DNA of 64,000 nt, from contig JAHHHC010000014.1 of the NCBI GenBank assembly GCA_019359515.1, positions 1 to 64,000 of the forward strand. The letters run 5' to 3'. The notes under the pieces were generated by a model, which worked only from the letters and a program-made list of their open reading frames with translations, did not search any database and had not been told where the DNA came from. This document shows positions 35,446 through 44,827 of this stretch, one piece after another. This DNA is from Desmonostoc vinosum HA7617-LM4. GTDB taxonomy: Bacteria > Cyanobacteriota > Cyanobacteriia > Cyanobacteriales > Nostocaceae. Positions within the stretch are counted from its first letter, which is position 1. The number at the start of each line of letters is the position of its first letter. The position numbers were made by a program, and so were the translations under genes.

Positions 35446-36873
35446 GTTTTGCTGTAACATCTGCTGCACTCGTTCAGCTAAGTAGGCTTCTAATTCCGAT
35501 AAAGGTGCAGAACCTTCAGCAAATCGGGCAAAGCCTAGCATTGTTGGTAAGTCTTCTGCGTCTCTGAGTCCTACAGTGGGTGTGGTGGGGTTGAGGTTAC
35601 GCAAAGAGAAATCTTCAGAATTAAACACGGGGTTGCAATGAACAATTGAAGTGTGTAACTTGGGGTCTAATTTAGTGCGATATACTCGCAATACTTCCGC
35701 CGCACCGTTGGGTGGAGAGTTTTCGCAACCATCGGAGACGATGATAATCAAGTCTGCACCCCATGACAACGCCGCTAACAATGGTGTTGCCAAATCAGTC
35801 TGTCCATGGGGACGTACTTGCAGTACATCTTCTACAGGTGCTGTCCAAAAAGCGCGGTATTCTTGTGAGGCAACTTGCAGTAAGTAGTGCGTAGCTAAAG
35901 CTACACCCAAAGGACGGCGGCGCTTTTCACTAGAGCCAGAACTGGAGTAGCTACAATCTAGAACTGCGGCAACTTTTCCTAATTGTAGAGGTGCTTTTTT
36001 TAATACCAATCCTGCCGATCGCTCTAATGCTTGGTTTAATATATCACGCTGTTGCTGTCTAGTTTCCCCAGGAAGAGACAATGTATATAACGCTAATTTT
36101 GTCAAGGGCAAGCTAGCCAAATCTAAATTAATTCCAACTTTATTTGTGCGTTCTGCTGCACCTTGCAAACGCAACTTTTCACCCAAAGTCATCTGCTGTT
36201 GAATGCGCGACAAAAAAACCTCGCGCGGTACTTTGTGTTTAACTGCAAATCCTTCAGCGATAGTAAAAGGAAGCTGATAAATAGCTTCAGCGCTGTAATG
36301 TGCTTGACGGAAATTTTCAAATAACTCGATTGAGTAAATACTTTGCGTCCAGTTGCGGAACAGAAAAGTACCCAATTCACCTTGGAGTTTGAGGTGTGCA
36401 TGGACAGCGATCGCTCGCACTTTGCTACGATACTTAACAGCATCAAAACTCACATCACGTCGCATACTAAGATAATCACGAGCGATCGCTCTACTACGAC
36501 GGTTATTGATTCGTCGTTCACGCAGCTGCTGCAACACACCCCACGCTCGTTGTGGCGGCAAAGCATTGAGGGCATGGGCAATTAATGCACCTTCCTCTTG
36601 GCGATGTTCTGGGAGTGTATCTTTGCCAGTCGCCAGCAGCTTGAGAATAATTTGGGCTTGATTAAAGTGATTAACACCAGCTGCTAAAGTGCGGGCATAC
36701 AGCAAGCGGTAATTACCGAGAATATAATCATGTAAAAAGTCAATTGATACTCGTTGTCCATAAGCATCATCATAAAATTCACGCTGTCCCGTACAAGCAA
36801 GACAAGCATTAATGAACATTACCAAATCTTCACGCGCCACTTGTTCTATGCGGTTGTGATGGTTGGTAAGCAT
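35443..36873 (-). CDS. vWA-domain protein with helical N-terminus, possibly TROVE/Ro-like
   Basis: The protein has 476 residues. An alpha-helical N-terminal half (ILKLLATGKDTLPEHRQEEG, ERRINNRRSRAIARDYLS) precedes a C-terminal von Willebrand A-type domain. That domain keeps a MIDAS set: DCSYS (DxSxS), the Thr of GQTDLATPL and VSDG. The order of helical repeat then vWA recalls Ro60/TROVE proteins, which bind non-coding Y RNAs. I cannot show homology, so this is a suggestion only. The last codons run to the end of an inserted repeat that supplies the stop. It appears monocistronic. Confidence 0.75.
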   Translation of the reverse strand: MLTNHHNRIEQVAREDLVMFINACLACTGQREFYDDAYGQRVSIDFLHDYILGNYRLLYARTLAAGVNHFNQAQIILKLLATGKDTLPEHRQEEGALIAHALNALPPQRAWGVLQQLRERRINNRRSRAIARDYLSMRRDVSFDAVKYRSKVRAIAVHAHLKLQGELGTFLFRNWTQSIYSIELFENFRQAHYSAEAIYQLPFTIAEGFAVKHKVPREVFLSRIQQQMTLGEKLRLQGAAERTNKVGINLDLASLPLTKLALYTLSLPGETRQQQRDILNQALERSAGLVLKKAPLQLGKVAAVLDCSYSSSGSSEKRRRPLGVALATHYLLQVASQEYRAFWTAPVEDVLQVRPHGQTDLATPLLAALSWGADLIIIVSDGCENSPPNGAAEVLRVYRTKLDPKLHTSIVHCNPVFNSEDFSLRNLNPTTPTVGLRDAEDLPTMLGFARFAEGSAPLSELEAYLAERVQQMLQQN

Positions 36874-37322
36874 GAAGGGAGTGGGGAGTGGGGAGTGGGG
36901 AGTGGGGAGTGGGGAGTGGGGAATGGGGAATGGGGAATGGGGAATGGGGAGTGGGGAGTGGGGAATATGTATTTTAATTACGAATTACGAATTACGAATT
37001 ACGAATTACGAATTACGAATTACGAATTACACTTCTGGGCGCTGTTCGGGGAAAGGGCGGCACGACTAGGTTTAACAACTTAACAGGTTGGAACGGAAGT
37101 CGTACCAAAGTCCCGCGAACAGCAAGACTGAATAATTTGGGGAGTAGGGAGTAGGGAGTAGGGAGTGGGGAATTAGATTTTTGTATTCTGGCTATGGGCT
37201 ATTTGTCCTTTGGGACATATTTTATAGATTCAGAGTCTCCAGGTAATTTCCAGAATTTGTAATGTGTATATATAGCAATTTTCTCATCCCCTACTCCCTA
37301 CTCCCTACTCCCTACTCCCCAC
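36874..37322. repeat. Arrays of GGGGAGT, GGGGAAT, AATTACG and GGGAGTA heptamers
   Basis: Upstream of the vWA gene, about 85 bp of GGGGAGT/GGGGAAT units is followed by a run of about seven AATTACG units (36977-37029). GGGAGTA units follow at 37138-37172 and their complement at 37288-37320. These are STRR-type repeats. The two GGGAGTA blocks are complementary and could form a large hairpin. No gene is seen. Confidence 0.85.
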
Positions 37323-39581
37323 CTAAGACAATACTTTTTGTAAAGTTAGCAATAATTCATTAATAGTATAAGGTTTTGATAAAAATGCTGTGACGCCGAT
37401 ACTAGCTATGGCGTTAAGCTTGTTAGTGGACAATAGTCCGCTGGTAGCGATGATCTTAACTTGAGGGTTGATGGTTTGTAAAGTACGGATGGCGGTGATT
37501 CCATCGAGGGATGGTAACATGATGTCCATAAGTACTGCACTAATTTTATCTATGTTTTTCGCGTAGAGTGCGATCGCTTCTACACCATCACTAGCAACCA
37601 GAGTTTGATAATTATGGCTCTCTAGCGATGTTTTGGTAATCTCTTGAATTGCGGATTCGTCATCCACAATTAAAATTAGTTCTCTATGTCCTGCTGTTGG
37701 GATCAAATCTTCCAGGCTAGATATTTCTCTACCCTCAACTGCTGGTAAGTACACCTTAAAGTTTGTGCCGTGTCCCACCTCGCTATACACATTGATAAAA
37801 CCACCATGGCTTTTGAGGATACCAAGTGCAGTGGAAAGTCCCAAGCCTGTGCCTTGTCCAACTTCTTTGGTGGTGAAGAATGGCTCGAAAATTCGATCTA
37901 AAATTTCTCCGGGAATGCCAACGCCATTATCAGAAATAGTAATCACTATATATGGCCCGATTTTGGCTTCTAGGTTCATGCGGGCGTAATTTTCATCAAT
38001 ATACAAATTTTCGGCAACGATTTTTAAAGTACCACCGTTGGGCATCGCGTCGCGGGCGTTGACACAGAGGTTTATGAGTACTTGATGGAGTTGGGTACTA
38101 TCACCAGAAACCATCCACAAATTTTGCGGTAAATCTGTGCTGATTTCTATAGATTTGGGAAAGGTTTCTTTGAGAACCTTGGCTATTTCCACAATGAGAT
38201 GTTTGAGTTGCAATGTAATGTGCTTGCCTTCTACACCTCTAGCAAATGAGAGAACCTGTTTGACTAAATCAGCTCCGCGTCTGGCATTGATTTCTAAAAT
38301 TTCTAATAAATGCTGAGTCCGCTCATCAGCATCGGGGAATTTAAGTGGCAGGAGTTGCGCTCCTGCTAAAATTGGTGTCAGGATATTATTCAGGTCATGA
38401 GCGATACCGCTGGCAAGAGTGCCGATACTTTCTAGCCTTTGGGCACGAAATAATTGCGCTTCTAAATGTTTTTTATCGGTAATATCCGTGTCAACGGTGA
38501 GAATAGATTTAGGTTTTCCTTGTTCATCATTAATTAAAATCCAGCGACTCGAAACTAAAATTTCTGTGCCGATTTTGGTAATTTTGGTTAATTCGCCTTG
38601 CCATTTACCTTTGCTGATAACTTGCAACAAAGCCGTTTCCACATCTGCGGAAGGTTCAGCAAATAAAAGTTTAGTGGCATCTTTACCCAAAACTTCTTGA
38701 GCTTTCCAACCAAAAACTTTTTCTGCGCCTTTGTTCCAGTGCAAAATGCGGTTGTTTAAATCTCGGACACAGATCGCATCGGTGGTAACGTCAAGTAGTG
38801 CAGCTTGTTCGCGAATTTTTTCTTCAGCTAACTTGCGATCGCTAATATCAATACAAGCACAAGTTATACCCACAATAGCTTGCGATTCATTTCGCAATGG
38901 CTCTACAGTCAAGTCATAAAACTTAGTTGCATTTGCAGTAGTGATAGATACTTCTTTTCTAATTCCTATTTCCGTATTAATCACACCAAGTTTAATAGTT
39001 GTCAAACGCTGGGCATCTTCAGCAGCTAGCAAATCCGAGTCTCGTTTACCCAACATTTCCTCAACCGTTAACCCAAAAAAGGGATTATAAACCCAGGTAT
39101 AAAATAATTCCCTATCTTGGTTATAAACAAAGATAGGAGAGTTTTTTAAGGCAACCCGAAACCGTTCTTCGCTGTGTCGCAGTGCATCATCGGCTCGTTG
39201 ACGCTCAATTGCATAGCGCATAGAACGTACTAACAAATCGCCAGAGACTTGTCCTTTAACTAAATAATCTTGCGCTCCTTCTTGCATTGCCTTAATTGCT
39301 AAGGTTTCATCATCTATACCAGTCAAGACAATAATTGGAGTCGCTTTTGCTTGATGATGAGTGATGACAAAAGTTTGTAGCCCCTGGCTATCTGGCAGTG
39401 AGAGGTCTAGTAAGATGAGATCAAAAGTTGTGTTTGCTAAACAGTCTAGCGCTTCAGCAAGTTGTTCAGCGGGTACCAAATCAACTATGGCTGTGGTGAC
39501 TTCCTTCAATAACTCCTGTAATAAAAGGATATCACCGGGATTATCTTCGACTAATAAGACTTTAAGCAATTCGCCTGCCAT
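37323..39581 (-). CDS. Hybrid histidine kinase REC-PAS-PAS-HisKA-HATPase-REC
   Basis: The 752-residue soluble hybrid begins with an N-terminal receiver (VLLVEDNPGD, LILLDLSLPDSQG, DYLVKGQ). Two PAS/PAC domains follow (about 145-260 and 270-385), then HisKA with H395 (GIAHDLNNILTPIL), a HATPase (NLCVNARDAMPNGG, DNGVGI, GTGLGL) and a C-terminal receiver (ILIVDDESA, VLMDIMLPSLDG, LSKPYTI). The start is the ATG of MAGELLKV, 5 nt after the preceding stop and 8 nt after GGAG. Earlier starts would overlap the upstream gene. It is the third gene of the cyanobacteriochrome operon and a candidate phosphorelay hub. Confidence 0.92.
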   Translation of the reverse strand: MAGELLKVLLVEDNPGDILLLQELLKEVTTAIVDLVPAEQLAEALDCLANTTFDLILLDLSLPDSQGLQTFVITHHQAKATPIIVLTGIDDETLAIKAMQEGAQDYLVKGQVSGDLLVRSMRYAIERQRADDALRHSEERFRVALKNSPIFVYNQDRELFYTWVYNPFFGLTVEEMLGKRDSDLLAAEDAQRLTTIKLGVINTEIGIRKEVSITTANATKFYDLTVEPLRNESQAIVGITCACIDISDRKLAEEKIREQAALLDVTTDAICVRDLNNRILHWNKGAEKVFGWKAQEVLGKDATKLLFAEPSADVETALLQVISKGKWQGELTKITKIGTEILVSSRWILINDEQGKPKSILTVDTDITDKKHLEAQLFRAQRLESIGTLASGIAHDLNNILTPILAGAQLLPLKFPDADERTQHLLEILEINARRGADLVKQVLSFARGVEGKHITLQLKHLIVEIAKVLKETFPKSIEISTDLPQNLWMVSGDSTQLHQVLINLCVNARDAMPNGGTLKIVAENLYIDENYARMNLEAKIGPYIVITISDNGVGIPGEILDRIFEPFFTTKEVGQGTGLGLSTALGILKSHGGFINVYSEVGHGTNFKVYLPAVEGREISSLEDLIPTAGHRELILIVDDESAIQEITKTSLESHNYQTLVASDGVEAIALYAKNIDKISAVLMDIMLPSLDGITAIRTLQTINPQVKIIATSGLLSTNKLNAIASIGVTAFLSKPYTINELLLTLQKVLS

Positions 39582-39586
39582 TGCTA

Positions 39587-40033
39587 TTACTCCGGTGGCA
39601 GTTTTACAATCGCAAACCAAAAAGTTTCTATTGACTTTACAATTTTAACGAACTGATCGAAATCAACTGGCTTGGTAATGTAACAATTAGCAGCAAGATT
39701 ATAAGCTTTGAGGATATCTTCTTCGGCTTGGGAAGTCGTGAGAACCACAACAGGAATTCGTTTGAGACTTTCATCGCTTTTTATTTCTGCCAGTACTTCT
39801 CTACCATCTTTTCTGGGGAGGTTTAAATCGAGCAATACAAGGTCTGGATGAGGTGCTTGTGTATATCTTTCTTGTTTTCGCAAGAATGCCATTGCTTCTA
39901 CCCCATCCTCGACAAGACTTAAGTGAATCGAGATTTTGCTATCTTCTAGCGCAATGCGCGTCAGATGGGCATCGCCAGGATTATCTTCTACTAACAAAAC
40001 CTCAATAGGCATAATCGTTGATGTAACACTCAC
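39587..40033 (-). CDS. Single-domain response regulator, Rcp1-like
   Basis: The 148-residue receiver has the acidic pair in LLVEDNPGDAHL, phospho-acceptor Asp in LVLLDLNLPRKDG, Thr in VVVLTTSQ and Lys in YITKPVDF. The long loop with LPRKDGREVL and the C-terminal hydrophobic helix (VKIVKSIETFWFAIV) match Rcp1-type partners of cyanobacterial phytochromes. The GTG start overlaps the stop of the cyanobacteriochrome kinase gene as GTGA. An internal ATG (MPIEVLLVED) is the alternative. It has no output domain and probably passes phosphate onward. Confidence 0.9.
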   Translation of the reverse strand: MSVTSTIMPIEVLLVEDNPGDAHLTRIALEDSKISIHLSLVEDGVEAMAFLRKQERYTQAPHPDLVLLDLNLPRKDGREVLAEIKSDESLKRIPVVVLTTSQAEEDILKAYNLAANCYITKPVDFDQFVKIVKSIETFWFAIVKLPPE

Positions 40034-42003
40034 GATTGTTCACCTGCTTGATCTGGAATTGTAAAGTAGAAGGTTGAGCCTTGTCCGAGTTTCGACTCCA
40101 GCCAGATACGACCACTGTGGCGTTCTATAATCTTCTTACAAATTGCCAAACCAATGCCAGTACCTGGATATTTCTTTCTACCGTGCAGGCGCTGAAAAAT
40201 CACAAAGATGCGTTCAGCATATTGGGGTTCCAGACCAATTCCATTATCGCTCACCCAGAACACATATTCGTTTTGTTTTGTGGAAAGTGGGGAATTGGGA
40301 ACGAGAGACGCGGGGACGGGGGGAGGGGGGGACGCACACAAAGAAAGAGACGATGTCTCCGTGTCTCCCTTCGGGTTCGCAGTCGCCTGCGGAGGGAAAC
40401 CCTCCTGCAGCGCTGTCTCACCGCGTCCTCGCGTCTCCGTGTCCTCTTCCTCATCTCCCCGCACGGTACCAATATGGATTTGTGGCGGTAGTTTTTCTTG
40501 GCGAAATTTGATGGCGTTGCCGATGAGGTTTTGAAAGACTTGGGTTAGTTGTGTGGCATCAGCCACGACTACGGGTAAAGGATGGTGAGTAATGATTGCG
40601 CCACTTTCTTCAATGGCAAATTGCAGATTAGCGATCGCTTGTTCTAAAATCAGATTACAGTCAACTTCTACAAATGGCTGTCCACGAGTGCTGAGGCGAG
40701 AGTAGTTTAATAAATCGTTAATTAAAGTCTGCATTCGGTGTGCCCCGTCTACAGCGTAAGCGATAAACTGATCTGCATTAGCATCCAGCTTGTTTTTGTA
40801 TCTGCGCTCTAGTAACTGCAAGTAACTGATTACCATCCGCAATGGCTCTTGCAAGTCATGGGAAGCTACATAGGCGAACTGCTCTAACTCACTATTGGAA
40901 CGAGCAAGCTCCTCTGTTTGGCGAGTTTCCTGTTCTAAAAGTTGTGCTTGGGATAAGGCAATACCAATTTGATTTGCTAATTGCTGTAACAATTCCAACT
41001 CAAAGTGATTCCATTCTCGAGGAGCATCACATTGGTGAGCAATCAACAAACCCCAAAGTCCGTCTCTGACGAGAATCGGCACTACAAGGTTAGCTCTGAC
41101 ACCGAATTGCTGTAGAAATTCTCGATGACAAGGACGAATATGAGACTTGTTAACGTCTGTAATTGCATTTACTCTTCCTTGACGGTATTTTTCTAAGTAA
41201 TTTTCGCTAAAACAAGGGTCAACAATAGTTTGCCCTAAAACCACAGAATAACTAGGTAATACTGCTTCTTGTATGACTGTACCTGAACCGTCAGGTCTAA
41301 GGCGAAAAATTAACACACGGTCAGCTTGTAATAATTTTTGCACCTCCATAACTGTAGTTTGCAGAACTTCTTCTAACTGTAAACTTTCTCGAATTTTCAG
41401 AGTGATTTCGGCAAATAGTTGCATTCGCAGATTTTGCCGTTTTAATTCTGCTTCTGCTTGTTTGCGATCGCTAATATGAGTTACCAATTCCTCACTAATT
41501 CGAGATACTTCAGCTACGCTACGTCTCAGTTCTAATTGGTTCATCACCAAACGACTCAAACCTACCAATGCATCAACTTGTTGTTGACTGAGTTGTCGAG
41601 GAATCCGGTCAATTACACACAAAGTTCCCACTATATCGCCTTTCAAAGTTATCAGGGGTACACCTGCATAAAACCTTACAAAAGGATAAGAAGTCACCAC
41701 TGGATTTGTCGCTAACTTCTCATCAGCCAATACATCCCCAACGACGACAACATCACGTCTTTCTTGACAAAGCCAAGATAACCCAACATCGCGCGGCATT
41801 TCTGGTACTTCTATACCTACTTTTGCCTTAAACCACTGGCGATTTTCATCAATAAAATTTACCAAAGCTATAGGAACACCACAAATAAATGCTGCCAAGC
41901 GAGCAAGATTGTCATATGCTTCTTCTGGTTCAGTATCAAGAATATGATATTGGCGCAAAGCTTCTATTCTCGATGCTTCGTTAATCTCATGCTCAGGTTT
42001 CAT
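40030..42003 (-). CDS. DXCF-type cyanobacteriochrome histidine kinase (GAF-GAF-HisKA-HATPase)
   Basis: The first GAF (about 20-155) resembles the non-chromophore GAF of putative light/redox kinases. The second GAF carries both cyanobacteriochrome cysteines: D262-P-C264-F (DXCF motif) and C292-H293 in IRPCHREFLQQF, followed by GVRANLVVPI. It should therefore bind phycocyanobilin or phycoviolobilin covalently and sense blue/green-range light. HisKA holds H382 (ASHDLQEPLRM). The HATPase has NLIGNAIKF and DNGIGL but is split by about 55 residues of repeat-encoded sequence at roughly 515-575 (DTETRGRGE, PPPPVPASLVP). It is first in an operon with an Rcp1-like regulator and a hybrid kinase. Confidence 0.9.
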   Translation of the reverse strand: MKPEHEINEASRIEALRQYHILDTEPEEAYDNLARLAAFICGVPIALVNFIDENRQWFKAKVGIEVPEMPRDVGLSWLCQERRDVVVVGDVLADEKLATNPVVTSYPFVRFYAGVPLITLKGDIVGTLCVIDRIPRQLSQQQVDALVGLSRLVMNQLELRRSVAEVSRISEELVTHISDRKQAEAELKRQNLRMQLFAEITLKIRESLQLEEVLQTTVMEVQKLLQADRVLIFRLRPDGSGTVIQEAVLPSYSVVLGQTIVDPCFSENYLEKYRQGRVNAITDVNKSHIRPCHREFLQQFGVRANLVVPILVRDGLWGLLIAHQCDAPREWNHFELELLQQLANQIGIALSQAQLLEQETRQTEELARSNSELEQFAYVASHDLQEPLRMVISYLQLLERRYKNKLDANADQFIAYAVDGAHRMQTLINDLLNYSRLSTRGQPFVEVDCNLILEQAIANLQFAIEESGAIITHHPLPVVVADATQLTQVFQNLIGNAIKFRQEKLPPQIHIGTVRGDEEEDTETRGRGETALQEGFPPQATANPKGDTETSSLSLCASPPPPVPASLVPNSPLSTKQNEYVFWVSDNGIGLEPQYAERIFVIFQRLHGRKKYPGTGIGLAICKKIIERHSGRIWLESKLGQGSTFYFTIPDQAGEQS

Positions 42004-42182
42004 TAATCTTTTTTAAAAATTGAAAAATTATTTGCAGTTATATGTATTAACTGCCTCAAAAATAGCTTAATCTTTTCTGGGATTAATTCGCATCCCAATC
42101 AGAAATAAGACAAAGGGAGACGCGGGGACAAGGGGACGTGGAGATAGGGAGACGCGGGGACGCGGGGACAAGGAGACGCGGG

Positions 42183-42236
42183 GACGCGGGGACAAGGGAG
42201 AAATTTTTATGATAAGTGATTAGCCGGACATGATAT
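42183..42236. repeat. 54-bp dispersed repeat, inverted copy of 56955-57008
   Basis: The segment ends GATTAGCCGGACATGATAT, and its full 54 bp recurs in reverse orientation at 56955-57008. The terminal CGGACATGATAT is the inverted terminal repeat of the element at 56955-57058. Here only one end is present, preceded by an array of GACGCGGGGACAAGG units (about 42116-42195). Confidence 0.75.
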
Positions 42237-42276
42237 GAGACATAGCTTATCTTCCTTGTCGAACTGCGTTATTGTG

Positions 42277-42313
42277 CAATTAGTTGCATAACTAACTTAT
42301 ATGCAACTAGTTG
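42277..42313. promoter_or_regulatory. Inverted repeat upstream of padR, candidate autoregulatory operator
   Basis: CAATTAGTTGCATA (42277-42290) and TATGCAACTAGTTG (42300-42313) are complementary at 13 of 14 positions around a 9-nt centre. The site ends 27 nt before the PadR start codon. PadR proteins usually repress their own gene through such dyads. Confidence 0.65.
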
Positions 42314-42340
42314 AATATGTGAAGTAGTGAATTAAAAATT

Positions 42341-42889
42341 ATGGCTTTAGCGCACGCAATTTTGGCGGCTTTGGTTGAAGCACCTTGTAGTGGGTATGAT
42401 TTAGCAAAACGGTTTAATGGTTCTGTGGACTTTTTTTGGTCGGCAAGTCACCAACAGATTTATCGGGAATTGTCAAAGCTGGAAAATCAAGGTTGGATTA
42501 GTGCTGAAACAATTCTGCAATCGGGACGCCCAGATAAAAAGCTCTACAAAGTGACAGACTTAGGAGAGCAGGAACTGAAGGAGTGGATTGCTCAACCTTG
42601 TGAACTGGCACCGATGAAAGAAGATTTGCTAGTAAAAATTTTTGCTGGCCACGTTGCTCCCAAAAATGTGATTTTGCAAGAGCTAGAGCGTCACCAAAAA
42701 GCCCATTTAGAGAGATTGTCCACATACAAGAATTTGGAGCAGCAATACTTTCAGCACCCCGAAAACCTTTCAGAATCGGCACAGTTTCAATACCTAACTC
42801 TGATGAATGGTATTAGCTATGAACAATCTTGGCTAGCTTGGTACGAACAAGCGATCGCGCTACTAAGCAAAACAATCGAAAAAATATAG
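42341..42889 (+). CDS. PadR-family transcriptional regulator
   Basis: The 182-residue protein has an N-terminal winged helix (AILAALVEAPCSGYDLAKRF, HQQIYRELSKLENQGWI, GRPDKKLYKVTDLG) and a C-terminal helical dimerisation domain of the Vir_act_alpha_C type. PadR regulators are ligand-responsive repressors of detoxification or efflux genes. No obvious effector transporter is adjacent, so the targets are probably elsewhere plus itself through the upstream dyad. Confidence 0.9.
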   Translation: MALAHAILAALVEAPCSGYDLAKRFNGSVDFFWSASHQQIYRELSKLENQGWISAETILQSGRPDKKLYKVTDLGEQELKEWIAQPCELAPMKEDLLVKIFAGHVAPKNVILQELERHQKAHLERLSTYKNLEQQYFQHPENLSESAQFQYLTLMNGISYEQSWLAWYEQAIALLSKTIEKI

Positions 42890-42969
42890 TAATGTCTAAC
42901 TAAGGTTGGCTTCGTACCTACACGCTGTTTGGTAAAATAACTTGGTCGTTAATCTGATCATGTTCATCT

Positions 42970-43473
42970 TTGAGCCAGTCAATAGACCTTATCAACCTCG
43001 ATACATTAGCGCAAGAACTGGCGACTATCCAGCAAACGGGTTCCAAACGAATTGCCTTGCTGGGTTCGCGTCACGTCCCAATCACGCATCAAAATCTTAT
43101 TGAAATGATGACATACGCCCTTGTTTTAACGGGTAATCGGATCATCACTTCTGGTGCTATAGGTACAAATGCAGCCGCCATCAAGGGAGCAACGCGGGCT
43201 GATCCGAATCTGCTGACGGTAATTTTACCCCAAAGCCTAGAACGCCAGCCCTACGAATCACGCCAGCAACTAGAACAGGTAATGCATCTGGTTGAAAATC
43301 CTAATAATGATAATTTATCATTGGCGGAAGCCAGTTACCTGTGCAATAAGGAGATAGTCTCCCGTTGTCAACAGCTAATTTGCTTTGCATTTCACGACAG
43401 TCGCACTCTCCTACAAACTTGTGGAGACGCAGAAGAACAAAGAAAAGTAGTGACACTCTTTTACTTTGATTAG
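42970..43473 (+). CDS. SLOG/DprA-like Rossmann-fold protein
   Basis: The 167-residue protein has a DprA/Smf-like nucleotide-binding core: RIALLGSRHVPITHQ, ILTSGA-type loop as IITSGAIGTNAAAIKGA, LLTVILPQSLERQP, and QLICFAFHDS. Only the Rossmann domain is present and the DprA C-terminal domain is absent. In SLOG proteins this fold senses or processes nucleotide-like ligands or single-stranded DNA. The only in-frame start after the upstream stop is a TTG. It stands alone. Confidence 0.8.
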   Translation: MSQSIDLINLDTLAQELATIQQTGSKRIALLGSRHVPITHQNLIEMMTYALVLTGNRIITSGAIGTNAAAIKGATRADPNLLTVILPQSLERQPYESRQQLEQVMHLVENPNNDNLSLAEASYLCNKEIVSRCQQLICFAFHDSRTLLQTCGDAEEQRKVVTLFYFD

Positions 43474-43700
43474 TCATTTGTCCTTTGTCATTTGTCCTTT
43501 GTTAGTTGCTAGTAACTAATGACTAATGACTAATGACTAATGACTAATTATTAGTAATAGCAAATTGAAAAAGGAAGTATTCTTTGAGTAACAGAGGAAA
43601 GCCTTGAACAGCTTAGAGTCAGCCTTTTTTGGTGTGTATTAACTACGAATTACGCGCTTTGAAGCGGGACGAAGTCCATTCCGAACTACGAATTAGTATA

Positions 43701-44096
43701 ATGACTATTTTTTTGTATTCTATCGCCGCTGGTGTTATTTTGATTTATCTACCGTTTTTGGTGGTAGCTTACGCCCGCTTGCTTGTTGGGTATGATATTT
43801 CTGCCCCTAGAGCTATTTTTGATCAGCTACCACCATATGCTCAAAGAGCTACTTGGGCACATCAAAACTCTTTTGAAGTGTTCATGATTTTTGCCGCAGC
43901 TGCACTAATGGCATACGTCACTGGTGTGAATTCTTCAGTTGGGGTGGTGGCTGCGATCGCTTTTGTTGTGGCTCGTTTGTTATACTCGATTTTTTATATC
44001 TTAAATATACCCCTTTTGCGATCGCTCATGTTTGCCATTGGCACCCTTAGCTCTACCACTCTCATTATCCTGAGCATCATTCAAGCCAAGGGTTAA
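43701..44096 (+). CDS. MAPEG-family membrane protein
   Basis: This four-helix membrane protein of about 131 residues has the MAPEG pattern: N-terminal helix, YDISAPRAIFDQLPPYAQRATWAHQN split around the conserved RA..AHQN motif, NSFEVFMIFAAAALMAY and an Arg-containing helix 4 (VVARLLYSIFYILNIP). Family members include glutathione-dependent microsomal transferases, but bacterial ones are mostly uncharacterised. The ATG at MTIFLYS is chosen because upstream codons derive from AATTACG repeat sequence. A soluble GST gene lies 730 nt downstream on the other strand. Confidence 0.85.
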   Translation: MTIFLYSIAAGVILIYLPFLVVAYARLLVGYDISAPRAIFDQLPPYAQRATWAHQNSFEVFMIFAAAALMAYVTGVNSSVGVVAAIAFVVARLLYSIFYILNIPLLRSLMFAIGTLSSTTLIILSIIQAKG

Positions 44097-44240
44097 TTGA
44101 GGATTAGGGACTGGCTATCGGGGATTGGGTATTGGGTACTAACTAGGTAAATTAGTATCAAGAAAGATATTTCCTAGTTCCCAGTCCCTAATACCCAACA
44201 CCCAATTTCAAAATCCAACATCTCACATTTGACATTTTTT

Positions 44241-44732
44241 ATGGCTTCTACTTATTCTTTTGACATTGTGAGCGACTTTGACCAACAAGAATTGGTTAAT
44301 GCTATCGATCAAGTTGTGCGAGAAATCAAAAGCCGTTATGACCTCAAAGATACAAAAACTACTGTCGAGTTAGGCGACCAAGTAATTAATGTCAGCACCG
44401 ACAGTGAATTTACTTTAGATTCTGTCCACAACATCCTGCGAGAAAAAGCTGCTAAGCGCAATCTTTCTCAAAAAATCTTCGATTTTGGCAAAATCGAATC
44501 AGCCAGCGGTAATCGTGTGCGTCAAGAAATCAAACTCAAAAAAGGTATTAGTCAAGAGATTGCCAAGCAAATCTCCAAATTGATTCGCGATGAATTCAAA
44601 AAGGTACAAGCTGCAATTCAAGGTGATGCTGTCAGGGTTTCTGCCAAATCTAAAGATGATTTACAAGTTATCATTCAACGGTTGAAGCAAGAAGACTACC
44701 CAGTGGCTTTACAATTTACCAATTACCGATGA
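44241..44732 (+). CDS. YajQ-family nucleotide-binding protein
   Basis: The 163-residue protein belongs to UPF0234. Motifs are [58 protein letters not shown] and [12 protein letters not shown]. The protein has two ferredoxin-like halves. Relatives bind cyclic di-GMP, bind RNA or act with transcription factors. In cyanobacteria the role is not settled. The start is the ATG giving MASTYSFD, as in the family. Confidence 0.93.
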   Translation: MASTYSFDIVSDFDQQELVNAIDQVVREIKSRYDLKDTKTTVELGDQVINVSTDSEFTLDSVHNILREKAAKRNLSQKIFDFGKIESASGNRVRQEIKLKKGISQEIAKQISKLIRDEFKKVQAAIQGDAVRVSAKSKDDLQVIIQRLKQEDYPVALQFTNYR

Positions 44733-44827
44733 GGTAGGGATTGGGGACTATGTTCCTTTCCCCTTTCCCTTTACCCAGCGAAGCTTGTTCCCTGTTCCCT
44801 ACCTCCACATTGGCTTAGCAACTAACC

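Noticed and set aside
40081-40534. Plus-strand ORFs opposite the cyanobacteriochrome kinase
   Set aside because: They are shadows of the minus-strand gene and its repeat insertion.
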